From assembly GCA_027459775.1 (NCBI GenBank), contig DAIDHE010000296.1, positions 1 to 39,639 on the forward strand: a stretch of DNA of 39,639 nucleotides, written 5' to 3'. This document shows positions 18,435 to 27,045 of the stretch, piece after piece. A program made the translations under genes and the position numbers. Source of the stretch: Planctomycetales bacterium (GTDB lineage Bacteria; Planctomycetota; Planctomycetia; Isosphaerales; Isosphaeraceae). The stretch's first letter is position 1, and each line of letters begins with the position of its first letter. The notes beneath the pieces are model-generated. The model had not been told where the DNA came from, made no database searches, and saw nothing but the letters and a program-made list of their open reading frames with translations.

Positions 18435-19541
18435 ATGAGGCGGCTGCTCACGGTAATGCTGGTCTGGGGCTTTGTCGCCGCCGGTCAGGCCCGCGGCCAG
18501 ACGCCGCCGCGAGAGACCAAGACCCGGAACGTCGTGCTCGTCGTCTCCGACGGCCTGCGCTGGCAGGAGATTTTCCGAGGCGCGGACCGGGCCTTGCTCA
18601 ACAAGAAGGACGGCGGCGTCGACGATCCTGCGGCACTCAAGGCCGAATTCGACCGCCCCACCCCCGCGGAAAGCAGGCGGGCGCTTTTTCCGTTTTTCTG
18701 GGGCGAGATCGCGGTCAAGGGCCAGCTTTACGGCGACGCCGACTCGGGCGCGGACGCGGTGGTCACCAACGGCAAGAATTTCTCATATCCGGGTTACAAT
18801 GAACTGTTCACCGGCTGGGCCGACCCGCGGATCGCCAGCAACGCCAAGCGCGACAATCCCAACGTGAGCGTCTTCGAGTGGCTGGCCGGCCAGCCGGGTT
18901 TCGAGGGCCGGGCGGCGGCCTATGGGTCGTGGGAGGTGTTCCCGTTCATCCTGGGCCGGCATCGGGGCAAGCTGCACATCGTCGCGTGCTGGGAGCCGCT
19001 CACGGGGGGCGTGTTGTCGCCCGAGGAAAAGCTGCTCGATCAGGTGAAGGGCTCGACGCACCGGCTCTGGGAGAGCTGTTCGTTCGATTCGTTCACGTTC
19101 ACGGCCGCCCATGAGTATCTCAAGCGCGAGCATCCCAGGGTCTTGTTCATTGGCCTGGGCGAGACCGACGAATTCGCCCATGAGGGGCGTTACGACCATT
19201 ATCTGCACTCCGCCCATCGGGTAGACGAGGCGCTCCGGAAGCTGTGGGGAACGTTGCAATCGCTCCCCGACTATCGCGACAAGACGACGCTTCTGGTCAC
19301 CGCCGACCATGGCCGGGGCGATGCGCCCGAGGAGTGGAAGCACCATGGCGCAAGGGTGAAGGGTTCGGAGCGCATCTGGCTCGCGGCGATCGGCCCGGAT
19401 ACGCGGGCCTTGGGCTCGAGAACCGGCGTCCACATCGCCCAGAACCAGATCGCCGCGACGATGGCGGCGCTCCTGGGCTTCGATTACCGAGCGAGCGTTC
19501 CCAAGGCCGGGCCGGCGATCGGGGAGCTGCTCGGGAAATAA
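18435..19541 (+). CDS. secreted alkaline phosphatase-superfamily phosphodiesterase-like protein
   Basis: The 368-residue protein starts with a signal peptide (MRRLLTVMLVWGFVAAGQAR). The alkaline phosphatase/nucleotide pyrophosphatase superfamily metal sites are visible: VVLVVSDGLRW (first Asp), a probable Ser nucleophile in NFSYPGYNELFTG, GETDEFAHEGRYDHY (Asp and His) and LLVTADHGRGD (Asp and His), then KHHGA. Proteins of this kind hydrolyse phosphate mono- or diesters outside the cytoplasm; the substrate is unknown. The ATG at 18435 has GGAG 9 nt upstream; an in-frame codon at 18399 is less likely. It starts 45 bp after the tRNA-binding gene. Confidence 0.85.
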   Translation: MRRLLTVMLVWGFVAAGQARGQTPPRETKTRNVVLVVSDGLRWQEIFRGADRALLNKKDGGVDDPAALKAEFDRPTPAESRRALFPFFWGEIAVKGQLYGDADSGADAVVTNGKNFSYPGYNELFTGWADPRIASNAKRDNPNVSVFEWLAGQPGFEGRAAAYGSWEVFPFILGRHRGKLHIVACWEPLTGGVLSPEEKLLDQVKGSTHRLWESCSFDSFTFTAAHEYLKREHPRVLFIGLGETDEFAHEGRYDHYLHSAHRVDEALRKLWGTLQSLPDYRDKTTLLVTADHGRGDAPEEWKHHGARVKGSERIWLAAIGPDTRALGSRTGVHIAQNQIAATMAALLGFDYRASVPKAGPAIGELLGK

Positions 19542-19832
19542 GGCCTGGCAGCCTGCGTTCGCGCTGGCGACGACTCGGACCGATCAGGTCGCCGCGCGCC
19601 GCCGACCGGAGACCAGCGGCGCCAGCGCACCGCCAAGCGCGGCCGCGAACAGGGCCAGCAGGCAGTGGCCGCCGATCAGGAAGGCGTTTTCGTACTGGGG
19701 GCTTGAGGGTCCGAGCCGTTCGCGGTCGATCTACAGGCCGGCTTCATTGGGCGAACCAGGGTCCGTCGGCACGCTGGGGGGCGATACGCCGGCGTGAGGC
19801 GACCAATTCCGTCCCGCATCCGAAGGTGCTCG
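19542..19832. other. intergenic stretch with a broken minus-strand hydrophobic reading frame
   Basis: No intact gene is seen. On the minus strand about 19735-19588 reads as a short frame containing a hydrophobic segment (AFLIGGHCLLALFAAALGG) and ending GRRRAAT then stop. It is preceded in frame by a TAG at about 19731-19733 and has no start. It may be the 3' remnant of a membrane protein gene. Confidence 0.35.
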
Positions 19833-20198
19833 CTATTCGGCCCGATCGTGGGCCGCGTACTCGAGCCAGTCTCCAAATGCCTACATCCGGGCGACGATCT
19901 CCCATCCGGGCGAGGCGAAATCGTGGACGACGACGATTTGGCCCGAGACCTGTTCGGGATCGTGAATGACAAAGCACGCGACGTCATCATTGTCCGCCCG
20001 GTGCGCGAACGGTACGACCCAGCGGATAGGGTAGAGAACGTTCAAACCGGTGTAGAGGGGGTCGAACCCTTCGTCGGATACGAAGTACCAGGGATCCAAA
20101 TTGGCCAGCGTCGAGTTGTCGGCCAGATCGTAAACGTTGGGAGGCTTGACTCCGTTTTCCGCCGCAACGAGCAACAGTCGCTCTCGATCATCATGTCA
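19833..20198 (-). pseudogene. SMI1/KNR4 (SUKH)-like protein gene, interrupted
   Basis: The open frame from about 20195 to 19884 encodes a segment typical of SMI1/KNR4-family proteins: VYDLADNSTLANLDPWYFVS, then RWVVPFAHRADNDDVACFV, and GQIVVVHDFASPGWE. It is stopped by TAG at 19881-19883. The same frame continues past the TAG as AFGDWLEYAAHDRAE to a second TAG at 19833, and FGDWLEYA is the usual C-terminal piece of the family. So the gene appears to carry a nonsense mutation. At the 5' end an in-frame TGA (20196-20198) precedes DDRERLLL, and no ATG exists; only TTG at 20174 could start it. SUKH proteins are often immunity proteins against toxins; no toxin gene is visible nearby. Confidence 0.6.
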
Positions 20199-20246
20199 TA
20201 GTCGCCCGGATTCCGTGCTCAGGGCCAGAACCGCCTCCTCCGCCTT

Positions 20247-21254
20247 TCACGCCGCCTTGCCCGCGCGGGGGGCGGCGATGGGGCCGGGGGATTCCTTGAA
20301 GCTGTCGAGACTCTTGCGAAAGCCCGGCAATAACTCGTCGAATCGTTTGGTTTCGACGGTGTATTTGACCTCGTAATCGAACCGCTCGCCGCGGAACCTG
20401 AGCTCGAGGACGGTCATCGAAAAGGGGCCGCGGGCGGTGCGGACGATCGTCTCGAGGGCCTGCGCGTCGCCGTGGGGCACCAGCTTGCACGAGAGAACCT
20501 CGCAGCCAGGCTCTTCGTGTTGCAACTGGTCGGGAAGCTCCTTGACCAGCTTTTGTAGGTCCAGGTCGCGGCGGGCATGCGCCAGCACGAGCAAATTGTC
20601 GGTCCAGACGCCGTGGGGCGCTCCGCTGGCGAACAAGAGCGCGACCGAGCTCGGCGCAAGCGCGGGCGCCCAGCCCGGGGGCAAGTCGAGGGCGAACTTG
20701 TACTCGCGCTGGATCCAGCGGTTCGACCCCTTGGCCAGAAGATCCGCGCCCGTGTTGGGGGGAGTGAACCGCGCCGACGACACAAGCTGGTCAAATAGCG
20801 GCCGCGCCTGGGCATGGATCGAATCCTCGACGTTCAGGATGAACGTGTAGAGCTGGCGATTGGCGACGATCCGGATGCTGATCTCACGCCAGAAACCGCC
20901 GGAGTCGGGGTGGAACTCCCAGATTGTCTCGAGCCGTTCGCCGCCCACCCCCTTGACCAGGCGATTGGCGGCGAGCTTGCCGCTCTTGCGCCCGCCCCGC
21001 TGGGCCGTCTTGTCGATCCGGGTGCGATAATCGTCGAGACTCTCGGGCGCCATCCCCAGCTCGCACGCGACGGCCCCCGGGCGCTCGAAATCCTTTTGGG
21101 GGATGATCGCGACAAAGACCTGGTCGTCCTGCTCGCGGGCCGCGATCGACCAGTCGGGCGGAATCTCGACCTTGAGGCCGTAACGCGGCGAGTCAAACGC
21201 CTGGGGCTCGGCGGATGCCAGGACTGCGGCCAGAATCGTGAGAGGAATCGTCAT
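20247..21254 (-). CDS. secreted protein of unknown function, PsbP/DcrB-like repeats
   Basis: The 335-residue protein has a signal peptide (MTIPLTILAAVLASAEPQ) and two similar halves. Each opens like a PsbP/DcrB-fold lipoprotein domain: SPRYGLKVEIPPDWSIAA near residue 22 and REYKFALDLPPGWAPALA near residue 180. Each ends with a segment on regression of fluxes or stress proteins of no known use. The C-terminus is Pro/Ala-rich. The ATG at 21254 has GAGGG 5 nt upstream. It begins 8 nt after the stop of the 621-residue-class upstream gene, so they form one transcript. Function not recognised; the fold call is by eye. Confidence 0.7.
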   Translation of the reverse strand: MTIPLTILAAVLASAEPQAFDSPRYGLKVEIPPDWSIAAREQDDQVFVAIIPQKDFERPGAVACELGMAPESLDDYRTRIDKTAQRGGRKSGKLAANRLVKGVGGERLETIWEFHPDSGGFWREISIRIVANRQLYTFILNVEDSIHAQARPLFDQLVSSARFTPPNTGADLLAKGSNRWIQREYKFALDLPPGWAPALAPSSVALLFASGAPHGVWTDNLLVLAHARRDLDLQKLVKELPDQLQHEEPGCEVLSCKLVPHGDAQALETIVRTARGPFSMTVLELRFRGERFDYEVKYTVETKRFDELLPGFRKSLDSFKESPGPIAAPRAGKAA

Positions 21255-21262
21255 ATCAACCC

Positions 21263-23137
21263 TCAATGATCGCGGATGAAATCGGCGGCGTACGACCGCA
21301 CGTGTTTGCCGTTCAAGACGTGAAACGTCCGCATTTGCTCGATGAGCGAACCGCTGAAGCGCTTGAGCGGTAAGTGGACGATCTTGCGGCCAAACCGGCG
21401 CGCCAGCCTGCGCCAGGTGGCCAGGGGAGGGATCGGGCTGGCCAGGGCCACGTGCCGCTCGCGCGAGTGGGCGAACGCCGCCGCCAAGAGCCGCTCCTCG
21501 AGCGTGTCGGTGAAATCCAAGGCCTTATCCGTCCAGACGTCCTCGATCGGCCGCGGCGGAAACAGGAACATCGCCCCGCCGTACTCGGCCTGCGCGATCC
21601 CCGGCCCGATCAGTTTCTCGAACGGATTGGTCGCGTAAAACGCGAGCGTCGATTCATTTTCGTGCTCGGCGTACCAGGTCGTGCGATTGGTGTAGACCGA
21701 GGGGTCGGCGGGCGTCTCGAAGAGAAACACCACGACCTCGATCGAGCCTCGCGAGGGAGGCACGACCTTCACGTAGAGGTCGCCCGTGTGCCAGTTGCGC
21801 AGGGTCTCGCGAACGTCGATCCCGTCGCGGACGCTGGTGGTGAATTTCTCGGAGCGCGCGAGGTCGAGCCCCATGACCTGTTTGGCCTGGTCGCGAACGT
21901 GGCGCTGAAAGCCCTCGATGCGGTCGTCCTCGGGGGGCCATGAGCACATCCCGAACGGATTCCAGCGCTGTCGCCAGCGGCGTTCCTGGGCCTTGGGGGG
22001 CTTGGGCCGTAGCTCGGTGGACCGCCATGTGACCGACTGGCCGGGCAGCCTGCACACCATCGGCCCCGTGCCCAAGAGCGGGATCGACGCCCGATCGACG
22101 CCGAACCGAGCCAGCCCGGCCGATTCGCCGGCGTGGTCTGGCTCGGCTGGCGCGAAGGGATAGGTCCGGGCCGTCTCGGCGACCGCGAGCGCGAATTCGT
22201 CGCCGGCGGTTTGCTGGGCGGCCTTCACAATCGTGTAAAAATCGGGAGTGAGCCGTCCTTCGACGAGTGCCAGGTTGCGAACGTAACGAAAATAGATCGA
22301 GAGTGTCTGGGGGGTGAGCCGCTGGGCGACCCGGGGATGGGTCGTCTTGAGCCTGGTCCGGGCCTCGAGCACGAGCTCCTTCACGCCGTCGATCGAGAGA
22401 TTGTCGTCGGGCTCGAGCTCGCGGCGCCCACGTTCGTAGAGCCCGGTGATGAATGGCAGCTCGCCCAGCACGAAGATCAGCGTGCGAGGGTCGACGCCAA
22501 ACGCGACGGCTCGCTCGTCCGCGGGTTCGGGCTCGGGGGGTGGGAGGGCGCGCGAGTAAGCGTCTTTCACCCACGGCCAGTCGAGGATCGAGCAGACGAA
22601 AAGCGTCAGTTTGTGCCTTGTTTCGAGTCGTCTGAGCTGGTCGGCCATCCAGGCGATTCGATTCCGGGTCTGTTCATGCGGCGGCGGGGGGATCGCGGGT
22701 AGAAGCGCGGCCGCGAATCGGTCGGGACTGACGCGTTTGAGCGCGTAGGGGTCGGGAAACGAGCCGGCGACGGCCACGAAGCCGGCCGTTTCCATGTCGA
22801 TGAACGCGCGATCCAGCCGTTCCTCGGCCGCTACGCGCAAGGCGGCGATCACCCCCTGGCAGGGATCGATCGGAACGTAGCTGAAGCCCGGCTCCCCTTC
22901 CTCGTTTTCGCCGTCGCGCTCGACGACCACGCCGATCTCGGGCAGCCGGGCGACGGCCGATTCGACCTCATCCTGAAACGACGGCGGCAGCGGGACGGCC
23001 ACGCAGTCGTAGGGGCGTTTCAAGAGCTCATCGCGCACGGCGACCGCGAAATCGCCCGATCCGTGGATGATCGGCATCACCCGGATCCGGGGGCTGAGCG
23101 CCAGAAAGTCGTCGGCCGAACCGCCGGCCTGGTTCAT
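21263..23137 (-). CDS. large cytoplasmic protein of unknown function, possible TraB/ChaN-like N-domain
   Basis: The 624-residue protein has no signal peptide or membrane helix. Its N-terminal 200 residues have a pattern reminiscent of the TraB/ChaN/EreA (TIKI) superfamily: VMPIIHGSGDFAVAVRDEL, then DCVAVPLPPSFQDEV, and later RNRIAWMADQLRRLE. Those families use a His near the first strand and an Arg-rich helix; this is weak similarity only. The middle includes LPPPEPEPADERAVAFGV, and the C-terminal half contains a run of Trp/Arg-rich strands ending FHVLNGKHVRSYAADFIRDH. It is the first gene of a pair with the PsbP-like secreted protein. Nothing in the sequence names a function. Confidence 0.72.
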   Translation of the reverse strand: MNQAGGSADDFLALSPRIRVMPIIHGSGDFAVAVRDELLKRPYDCVAVPLPPSFQDEVESAVARLPEIGVVVERDGENEEGEPGFSYVPIDPCQGVIAALRVAAEERLDRAFIDMETAGFVAVAGSFPDPYALKRVSPDRFAAALLPAIPPPPHEQTRNRIAWMADQLRRLETRHKLTLFVCSILDWPWVKDAYSRALPPPEPEPADERAVAFGVDPRTLIFVLGELPFITGLYERGRRELEPDDNLSIDGVKELVLEARTRLKTTHPRVAQRLTPQTLSIYFRYVRNLALVEGRLTPDFYTIVKAAQQTAGDEFALAVAETARTYPFAPAEPDHAGESAGLARFGVDRASIPLLGTGPMVCRLPGQSVTWRSTELRPKPPKAQERRWRQRWNPFGMCSWPPEDDRIEGFQRHVRDQAKQVMGLDLARSEKFTTSVRDGIDVRETLRNWHTGDLYVKVVPPSRGSIEVVVFLFETPADPSVYTNRTTWYAEHENESTLAFYATNPFEKLIGPGIAQAEYGGAMFLFPPRPIEDVWTDKALDFTDTLEERLLAAAFAHSRERHVALASPIPPLATWRRLARRFGRKIVHLPLKRFSGSLIEQMRTFHVLNGKHVRSYAADFIRDH

Positions 23138-23308
23138 GGTCCGTCCCGCCGATCACGATCGATCCCCTGGATCGGCCCATTCCGCCAGGAGATGAGAAGC
23201 GTCGTTTCTCGCATTGATGTATTCTATCTTCACGGCCGAGAAAGAGCGACGACGGAGGCGCGCCCGGAAGTCGAGGGCACATCGGGCGCGCCATGCCGCG
23301 GCGAAATC

Positions 23309-23439
23309 GCGGATGACGCGACGCGGATTCTGACGGCGATCGAGAGCGGCGACCCGGGTCGGCCGAGCAGTTGCCGCCGCTAGTCCACGACCGGCTCTGG
23401 CGGCCGGCGGCGCGCCAGCGGGCGCATGGGAGCGCTTAA
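23309..23439 (+). pseudogene. remnant of an ECF sigma factor N-terminus, frameshifted
   Basis: One frame reads ADDATRILTAIESGDPG, the usual start of planctomycete ECF sigma factors. Shifting frame near 23357-23362 the reading resumes as AEQLPPLVHDRLWRPAARQ, matching the following AEQLLPLVYDELRRLAA of the family. It ends at TAA 23437-23439. The rest of sigma region 2 and region 4 is absent. Confidence 0.6.
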
Positions 23440-23845
23440 CCCGCGCCTCGCCGTTCCGGGGCGTGACCACTCTCGAGATCCTCGATCAAGTCAAGAACGC
23501 CGAGCCGCCCCGCCGTCCCGGCTGGTCCCCGGCCTGCCGCGCGACGTCGAGACGATCACCTTCGTATGCCTGCAAAAGGCTCCCGAAAAGCGCTGCCGAT
23601 CCGAAGCCACGGCCGCCTCCGACATGCGGCGGTTCCGCGACGGCGAGGCGATCCTGGCTCGCCCGATCCCCGTCTGAACCAGAGCCCAGGACGCGCCCGC
23701 CGCCGGGCACGGCGGCCAGAAGGCGCGGGCGGACAGATCGCTCCACGCCGTCTGGTGGGGCAAGCCGGAATCTCGACTCCTCCTCCTCAAGGCCAACGCA
23801 CTCATCCTGGACGCCCCCCTACCGGCGAAGCCATTCGCCCCGTGA
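23440..23845 (+). pseudogene. remnants of a Ser/Thr protein kinase with TPR tail, frameshifted and internally deleted
   Basis: Three pieces of one kinase type are visible. From about 23445, SPFRGVTTLEILDQVKNAEP is the C-lobe helix region. After a frameshift near 23515, PSRLVPGLPRDVETITFVCL and MRRFRDGEAILARPIPV complete the C-lobe and its boundary, ending at TGA 23675-23677. Another frame near 23760-23845 reads RLLLLKANALILDAPLPAKP then FAP stop, like the extreme C-terminus of planctomycete TPR-kinases. The N-lobe, active site, membrane helix and most TPRs are gone. It directly follows the ECF sigma remnant, the normal order of these gene pairs in planctomycetes. Confidence 0.6.
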
Positions 23846-23989
23846 CGGCGATCAACGCTCCACCCCCCAGGCTCGCCGCCGATTCACTGTTCGGAGAGTC
23901 CGCGGCGTCGTTTTTTTGCTTATTTTTTCGACGGCCAACTCCGAAAACGACGCATTCCATGGTGACGACTCAAATGGAAGGACCACCAG

Positions 23990-24253
23990 ATGATGCTAGA
24001 CCCGAGACGCGTGCGAGAGGTATTCTGGCAAGCCGTCCAGTACCCCAAGACCAGCGACCGAGCGGACATCCTGGAATGGGAGTGCAAGGCCGATTCGTGG
24101 CTCAGACAAAAGGTCGACGTCTTGCTACACGCCCACGACGACCACGACCGATTTCTCAAGACGCCAGGCGCGGATCTCTCGACCCAGGGCGCCCGTCCGC
24201 GCCCGGCCGGCAATGCGGAACCGGGCTCTGACCGCAACCAGTCCTGGCCTTGA
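23990..24253 (+). CDS. orphan N-terminal segment of a Ser/Thr kinase-type protein (truncated gene)
   Basis: The 87-residue product, MMLDPRRVREVFWQAVQYPK and onward to LRQKVDVLLHAHDDHDRFL, matches the non-catalytic leader that precedes the kinase domain in many planctomycete Ser/Thr kinases. No P-loop or catalytic motif follows; the frame ends at TGA 24251-24253. AAGGA lies 7 nt before the ATG, so it may still be translated. It is best seen as a truncated gene; whether the peptide has a role is unknown. A TTG of the next frame overlaps its stop. Confidence 0.5.
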   Translation: MMLDPRRVREVFWQAVQYPKTSDRADILEWECKADSWLRQKVDVLLHAHDDHDRFLKTPGADLSTQGARPRPAGNAEPGSDRNQSWP

Positions 24254-24330
24254 AATCAAGGCAGGGCGTTTTGGTCCCAGGTCGCCACGTTCCAAAGTCC
24301 ATGAAGCAAACCTCGGGAGTCCCATGGCGC

Positions 24331-24660
24331 ATGAGCACGGTTCCGCCTGGCGCGAATCAGACCAGGAAAAACCGCGGTTCCAGGATCGCGCGTGCATTGA
24401 CCGCCTTCGTCGAGAATCCCATCACGAACCTGGTGAAGGGAATTGTGCTGCTCTTGATCGGCGTCAGCGAGGCGTCGCGAACTTTCAGCGAGGATCTGGC
24501 GCGGTGGCGGTTTCGGGTCGGCCACGGCCTGGTCTTGATCGGACTCTTTGGTATTCTCGAAGCGCTTCCCCACTTGATCGACAGCGTCGAGGCGGGCCTG
24601 CGCTACCTCGAGCTTCGCGAGCACAAAAACAGGACGGATAAAAACGAGGCCGACCGATGA
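24331..24660 (+). CDS. small membrane protein of unknown function
   Basis: The product has about 109 residues from the ATG at 24331, with two hydrophobic helices (ITNLVKGIVLLLIGVSEA and GHGLVLIGLFGILEALPHL) separated by a charged loop, and a very hydrophilic Lys/Glu/Asn tail. The start is uncertain: an ATG at 24301 and a TTG at 24250 are in frame; GGGAG about 11 nt upstream favours 24331. Its stop overlaps the start of the DUF202 gene (ATGA), so the two are translationally coupled and probably work together in the membrane. Confidence 0.62.
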   Translation: MSTVPPGANQTRKNRGSRIARALTAFVENPITNLVKGIVLLLIGVSEASRTFSEDLARWRFRVGHGLVLIGLFGILEALPHLIDSVEAGLRYLELREHKNRTDKNEADR

Positions 24661-25076
24661 GCGAGGAGCCGTTCAAACCCGACATTCCCCACGCGTTCCA
24701 CGCGCGAGACCAGGCGGGCCTGTCCTATTTCCGGACCCTGCTCGCCCTCGATCGGACCACGCTCGCGTGGGTCAGAACGACGCTGACCATGGCGAGCTTT
24801 GGCTTCAGCATGGTCGCGTTCTTTCGCACGATGCAGTACCAGTCGCCGAACGCCGAGACCGTACGCCTGCACCGAGGCGCGATTCGCATGGGCATGGCCC
24901 TGATCCTTCTGGGCATCATTGGAGCCGTGCTCACAGGTCTATCCCACTGGTCCACTCTGCGCAGGCTCAGGCGCGGCGAAACCCTCGAGGTAAGCCAGTG
25001 GCCATTGAGCGTCACCGTGGCCATGCTGATCGCGGTCATCGGCCTCCTGGGCGTCTGGGAACTGTTCGTGAAATGA
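24657..25076 (+). CDS. DUF202 family membrane protein (YidH-like)
   Basis: The 139-residue protein has the DUF202 pattern: RTLLALDRTTLAWVRTTLTM at the start of the first helix, then three membrane segments (about residues 42-60, 82-102 and 117-136). The conserved acidic/polar residues around LALDRTTLAWVRT are the family signature. Function is not known; members are inner-membrane proteins. The gene overlaps the preceding small membrane protein gene by 4 bp. Confidence 0.85.
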   Translation: MSEEPFKPDIPHAFHARDQAGLSYFRTLLALDRTTLAWVRTTLTMASFGFSMVAFFRTMQYQSPNAETVRLHRGAIRMGMALILLGIIGAVLTGLSHWSTLRRLRRGETLEVSQWPLSVTVAMLIAVIGLLGVWELFVK

Positions 25077-25195
25077 CGAACCGCCCTCGGCCCTCGCCCA
25101 GGCGCGAATCGCGCTACCAAGACATGTTTTTCAATGATGAAATAACAAGCGATGATGCGATAGCCTTGCGTGCCATCTCGAGGAGTACGACGCGA

Positions 25196-26953
25196 ATGAA
25201 GACGAGTACGATTCCATCACTGGCGTTCGTGGGGCTGGGCGCGATGCTCGGCTACCTGGCGGCGACCAGGGATCTCGCGCCTTGGTCGCGAGCCAACGAG
25301 GCCCGGGCGGCCTCAGGCAACCCGGCCGTCCCGGCGGACGCGACGCCCGGTTCCTGTTCCGACGGGGTGGTCAAGGGAGCGATCATGGCCCAGACGTTCC
25401 TCGGCAAGAGGATCGCTCAGGCCCCGCCAGCGGCGGCCGGAAAGAAGCCCAACGTCGTCTTCATCATGGGCGACGACGTCGGTTGGTTCAACATCGGCGC
25501 CTATCACCGCGGCATCATGGCCGGCAAGACGCCTAACCTCGATCGTTTGGCCTCGCAGGGCATCCTCTTCACCGACTATTACGCCGAGCCGAGCTGCACC
25601 GCCGGCCGTGCGAACTTCATCACCGGACAGTTGCCGATCCGTACCGGACTCACCACCGTCGGTCAGGCCGGCGCCAGGGTCGGCATGCCCGCGACGGCGC
25701 CCACCATCGCGACCGCACTCAAGGCGATGGGCTACGCCACCGGCCAGTTCGGCAAGAACCACCTGGGCGACCTCAACGAGTACCTGCCCACCGTCCACGG
25801 GTTCGACGAATTCTTCGGCTATCTCTATCACCTCGACGCCATGGAAGACCCGGCATCTCATTCCTATCCGCCAGAGCTGATCGCCAAGATCGGCCCCCGA
25901 AACATGATCCATTGCTGGGCGACCGACCAGGACGACCCAGCCGAACAGCCGCGCTGGGGCAAGGTCGGCAAACAAAGAATCGAGGACGCAGGCACCCTCT
26001 ACCCCGACCGCATGAAGACCGTGGACGACGAAATCCTCGGCCACGCCTTCAAGTTCATCGATAAGGCCAGCGGAGACGGGAAGCCGTTCTTCGTCTGGCT
26101 GAACCCGACACGTATGCACGTCATCACGCACTTGTCCAACAAGTACGCCAAGCTACAAACCCCCGAGAACGGCTGGTACGTCTACGAGGCCGGCATGGCC
26201 CAGCTTGACGACATCGTGGGGTCTGTGATGAAAAAGCTGGAGGACATGGGCGCGGCCGCCGACACGATCCTCGTCTTCACGACCGACAACGGCGCTGAGA
26301 ATTTCACCTGGCCGGACGGCGGCCAGACTCCGTTCGCGGGGGCCAAGGGGACCGTCATGGAAGGGGGCATGCGCGCGCCATGCATCGTGCGTTGGCCCGG
26401 CAAAACGCCCGCCGGAAAGGTCGAAAACCAACTGATGTCGGGACTCGACTGGTTCCCCACGCTGGTGGCCGCGGCCGGCGACCCCGCGATCGTGGACGAG
26501 CTCAAGCACGGCAAGACCCTCGGCGAGACGACCTACAAGGTCCACCTGGACGGCTACGATCAGACCGACATGATTACGGGCAAGGGACCGTCAAAGCGCC
26601 ACGAGATCGTTTATTTCGCCGAGGGAACCTTAGGCGCGATTCGCATCGACGATTACAAGTACCGCTTCATCGACCAGCCCAATGGCTGGCTGGGCGGCTC
26701 GATCAAACCCGATTGGCCGATCCTGGTCAATCTGCGCCTCGACCCCTTCGAACGCACTGGACTGTCGGGCTCGTTAAATTTCTACGAGTTCTACATCCAC
26801 GAATTCTGGCGCTTTACGTTCGTCCAGCAAGAGGTGGCCAAGATCGCGGAAACGTTCCTCGAGTTTCCTCCGATGCAGAAGGGGGCGAGCTTCAATCTCG
26901 AGGCCGTCAAGGAACAAATCTTGAAGGCCATTCAGATGAGGGCCGCCAAGTGA
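25196..26953 (+). CDS. type I sulfatase (arylsulfatase family), exported
   Basis: The 585-residue protein is a formylglycine-dependent sulfatase. The sulfatase core begins at PNVVFIMGDDVGWFN (metal-binding Asp93-Asp94). The modification motif is CTAGR (Cys134-Arg138), of the C-X-A-X-R type rather than CXPSR. GKNHLGD, TDNGAEN and GAKGTVMEGGMRAP supply the remaining Lys, His and Asn of the active site. The N-terminus has a hydrophobic anchor (ATTPSLAFVGLGAML-type, residues 6-22) and then a long linker, suggesting export with retention. It cleaves sulfate esters of a polysaccharide or aryl substrate that is not identifiable. The ATG at 25196 has GAGGAG 10 nt upstream; an in-frame ATG at 25124 is less likely. 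Confidence 0.9.
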   Translation: MKTSTIPSLAFVGLGAMLGYLAATRDLAPWSRANEARAASGNPAVPADATPGSCSDGVVKGAIMAQTFLGKRIAQAPPAAAGKKPNVVFIMGDDVGWFNIGAYHRGIMAGKTPNLDRLASQGILFTDYYAEPSCTAGRANFITGQLPIRTGLTTVGQAGARVGMPATAPTIATALKAMGYATGQFGKNHLGDLNEYLPTVHGFDEFFGYLYHLDAMEDPASHSYPPELIAKIGPRNMIHCWATDQDDPAEQPRWGKVGKQRIEDAGTLYPDRMKTVDDEILGHAFKFIDKASGDGKPFFVWLNPTRMHVITHLSNKYAKLQTPENGWYVYEAGMAQLDDIVGSVMKKLEDMGAAADTILVFTTDNGAENFTWPDGGQTPFAGAKGTVMEGGMRAPCIVRWPGKTPAGKVENQLMSGLDWFPTLVAAAGDPAIVDELKHGKTLGETTYKVHLDGYDQTDMITGKGPSKRHEIVYFAEGTLGAIRIDDYKYRFIDQPNGWLGGSIKPDWPILVNLRLDPFERTGLSGSLNFYEFYIHEFWRFTFVQQEVAKIAETFLEFPPMQKGASFNLEAVKEQILKAIQMRAAK

Positions 26954-27006
26954 TTTCGATCGGAGTCCGCGGGCGATGGGGATGCTGCCCGTCTCGACGC
27001 CCGTGG

Positions 27007-27045
27007 GCGCGAGTGCCTTGGCCTCAAGGCGGGCCGGCGCTTTTT
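27007..27045 (+). terminator. candidate terminator after the sulfatase gene
   Basis: An inner stem GCCTTG-gcct-CAAGGC (27015-27030) lies within flanking GCGC blocks (27007-27010 and 27037-27040) and is followed by TTTTT at 27041-27045. It is 54 bp after the sulfatase stop. The flanking pairing is short, so the call is moderate. Confidence 0.35.

Noticed and set aside
23463-23993. A 176-codon frame on the plus strand.
   Set aside because: Only its first ~18 codons match kinase sequence; then the kinase continues in another frame, so the long frame is not a gene.
24767-25195. Upstream extension of the sulfatase frame across the DUF202 gene.
   Set aside because: It overlaps a conserved gene in another frame; the ATG at 25196 with GAGGAG fits the export anchor.
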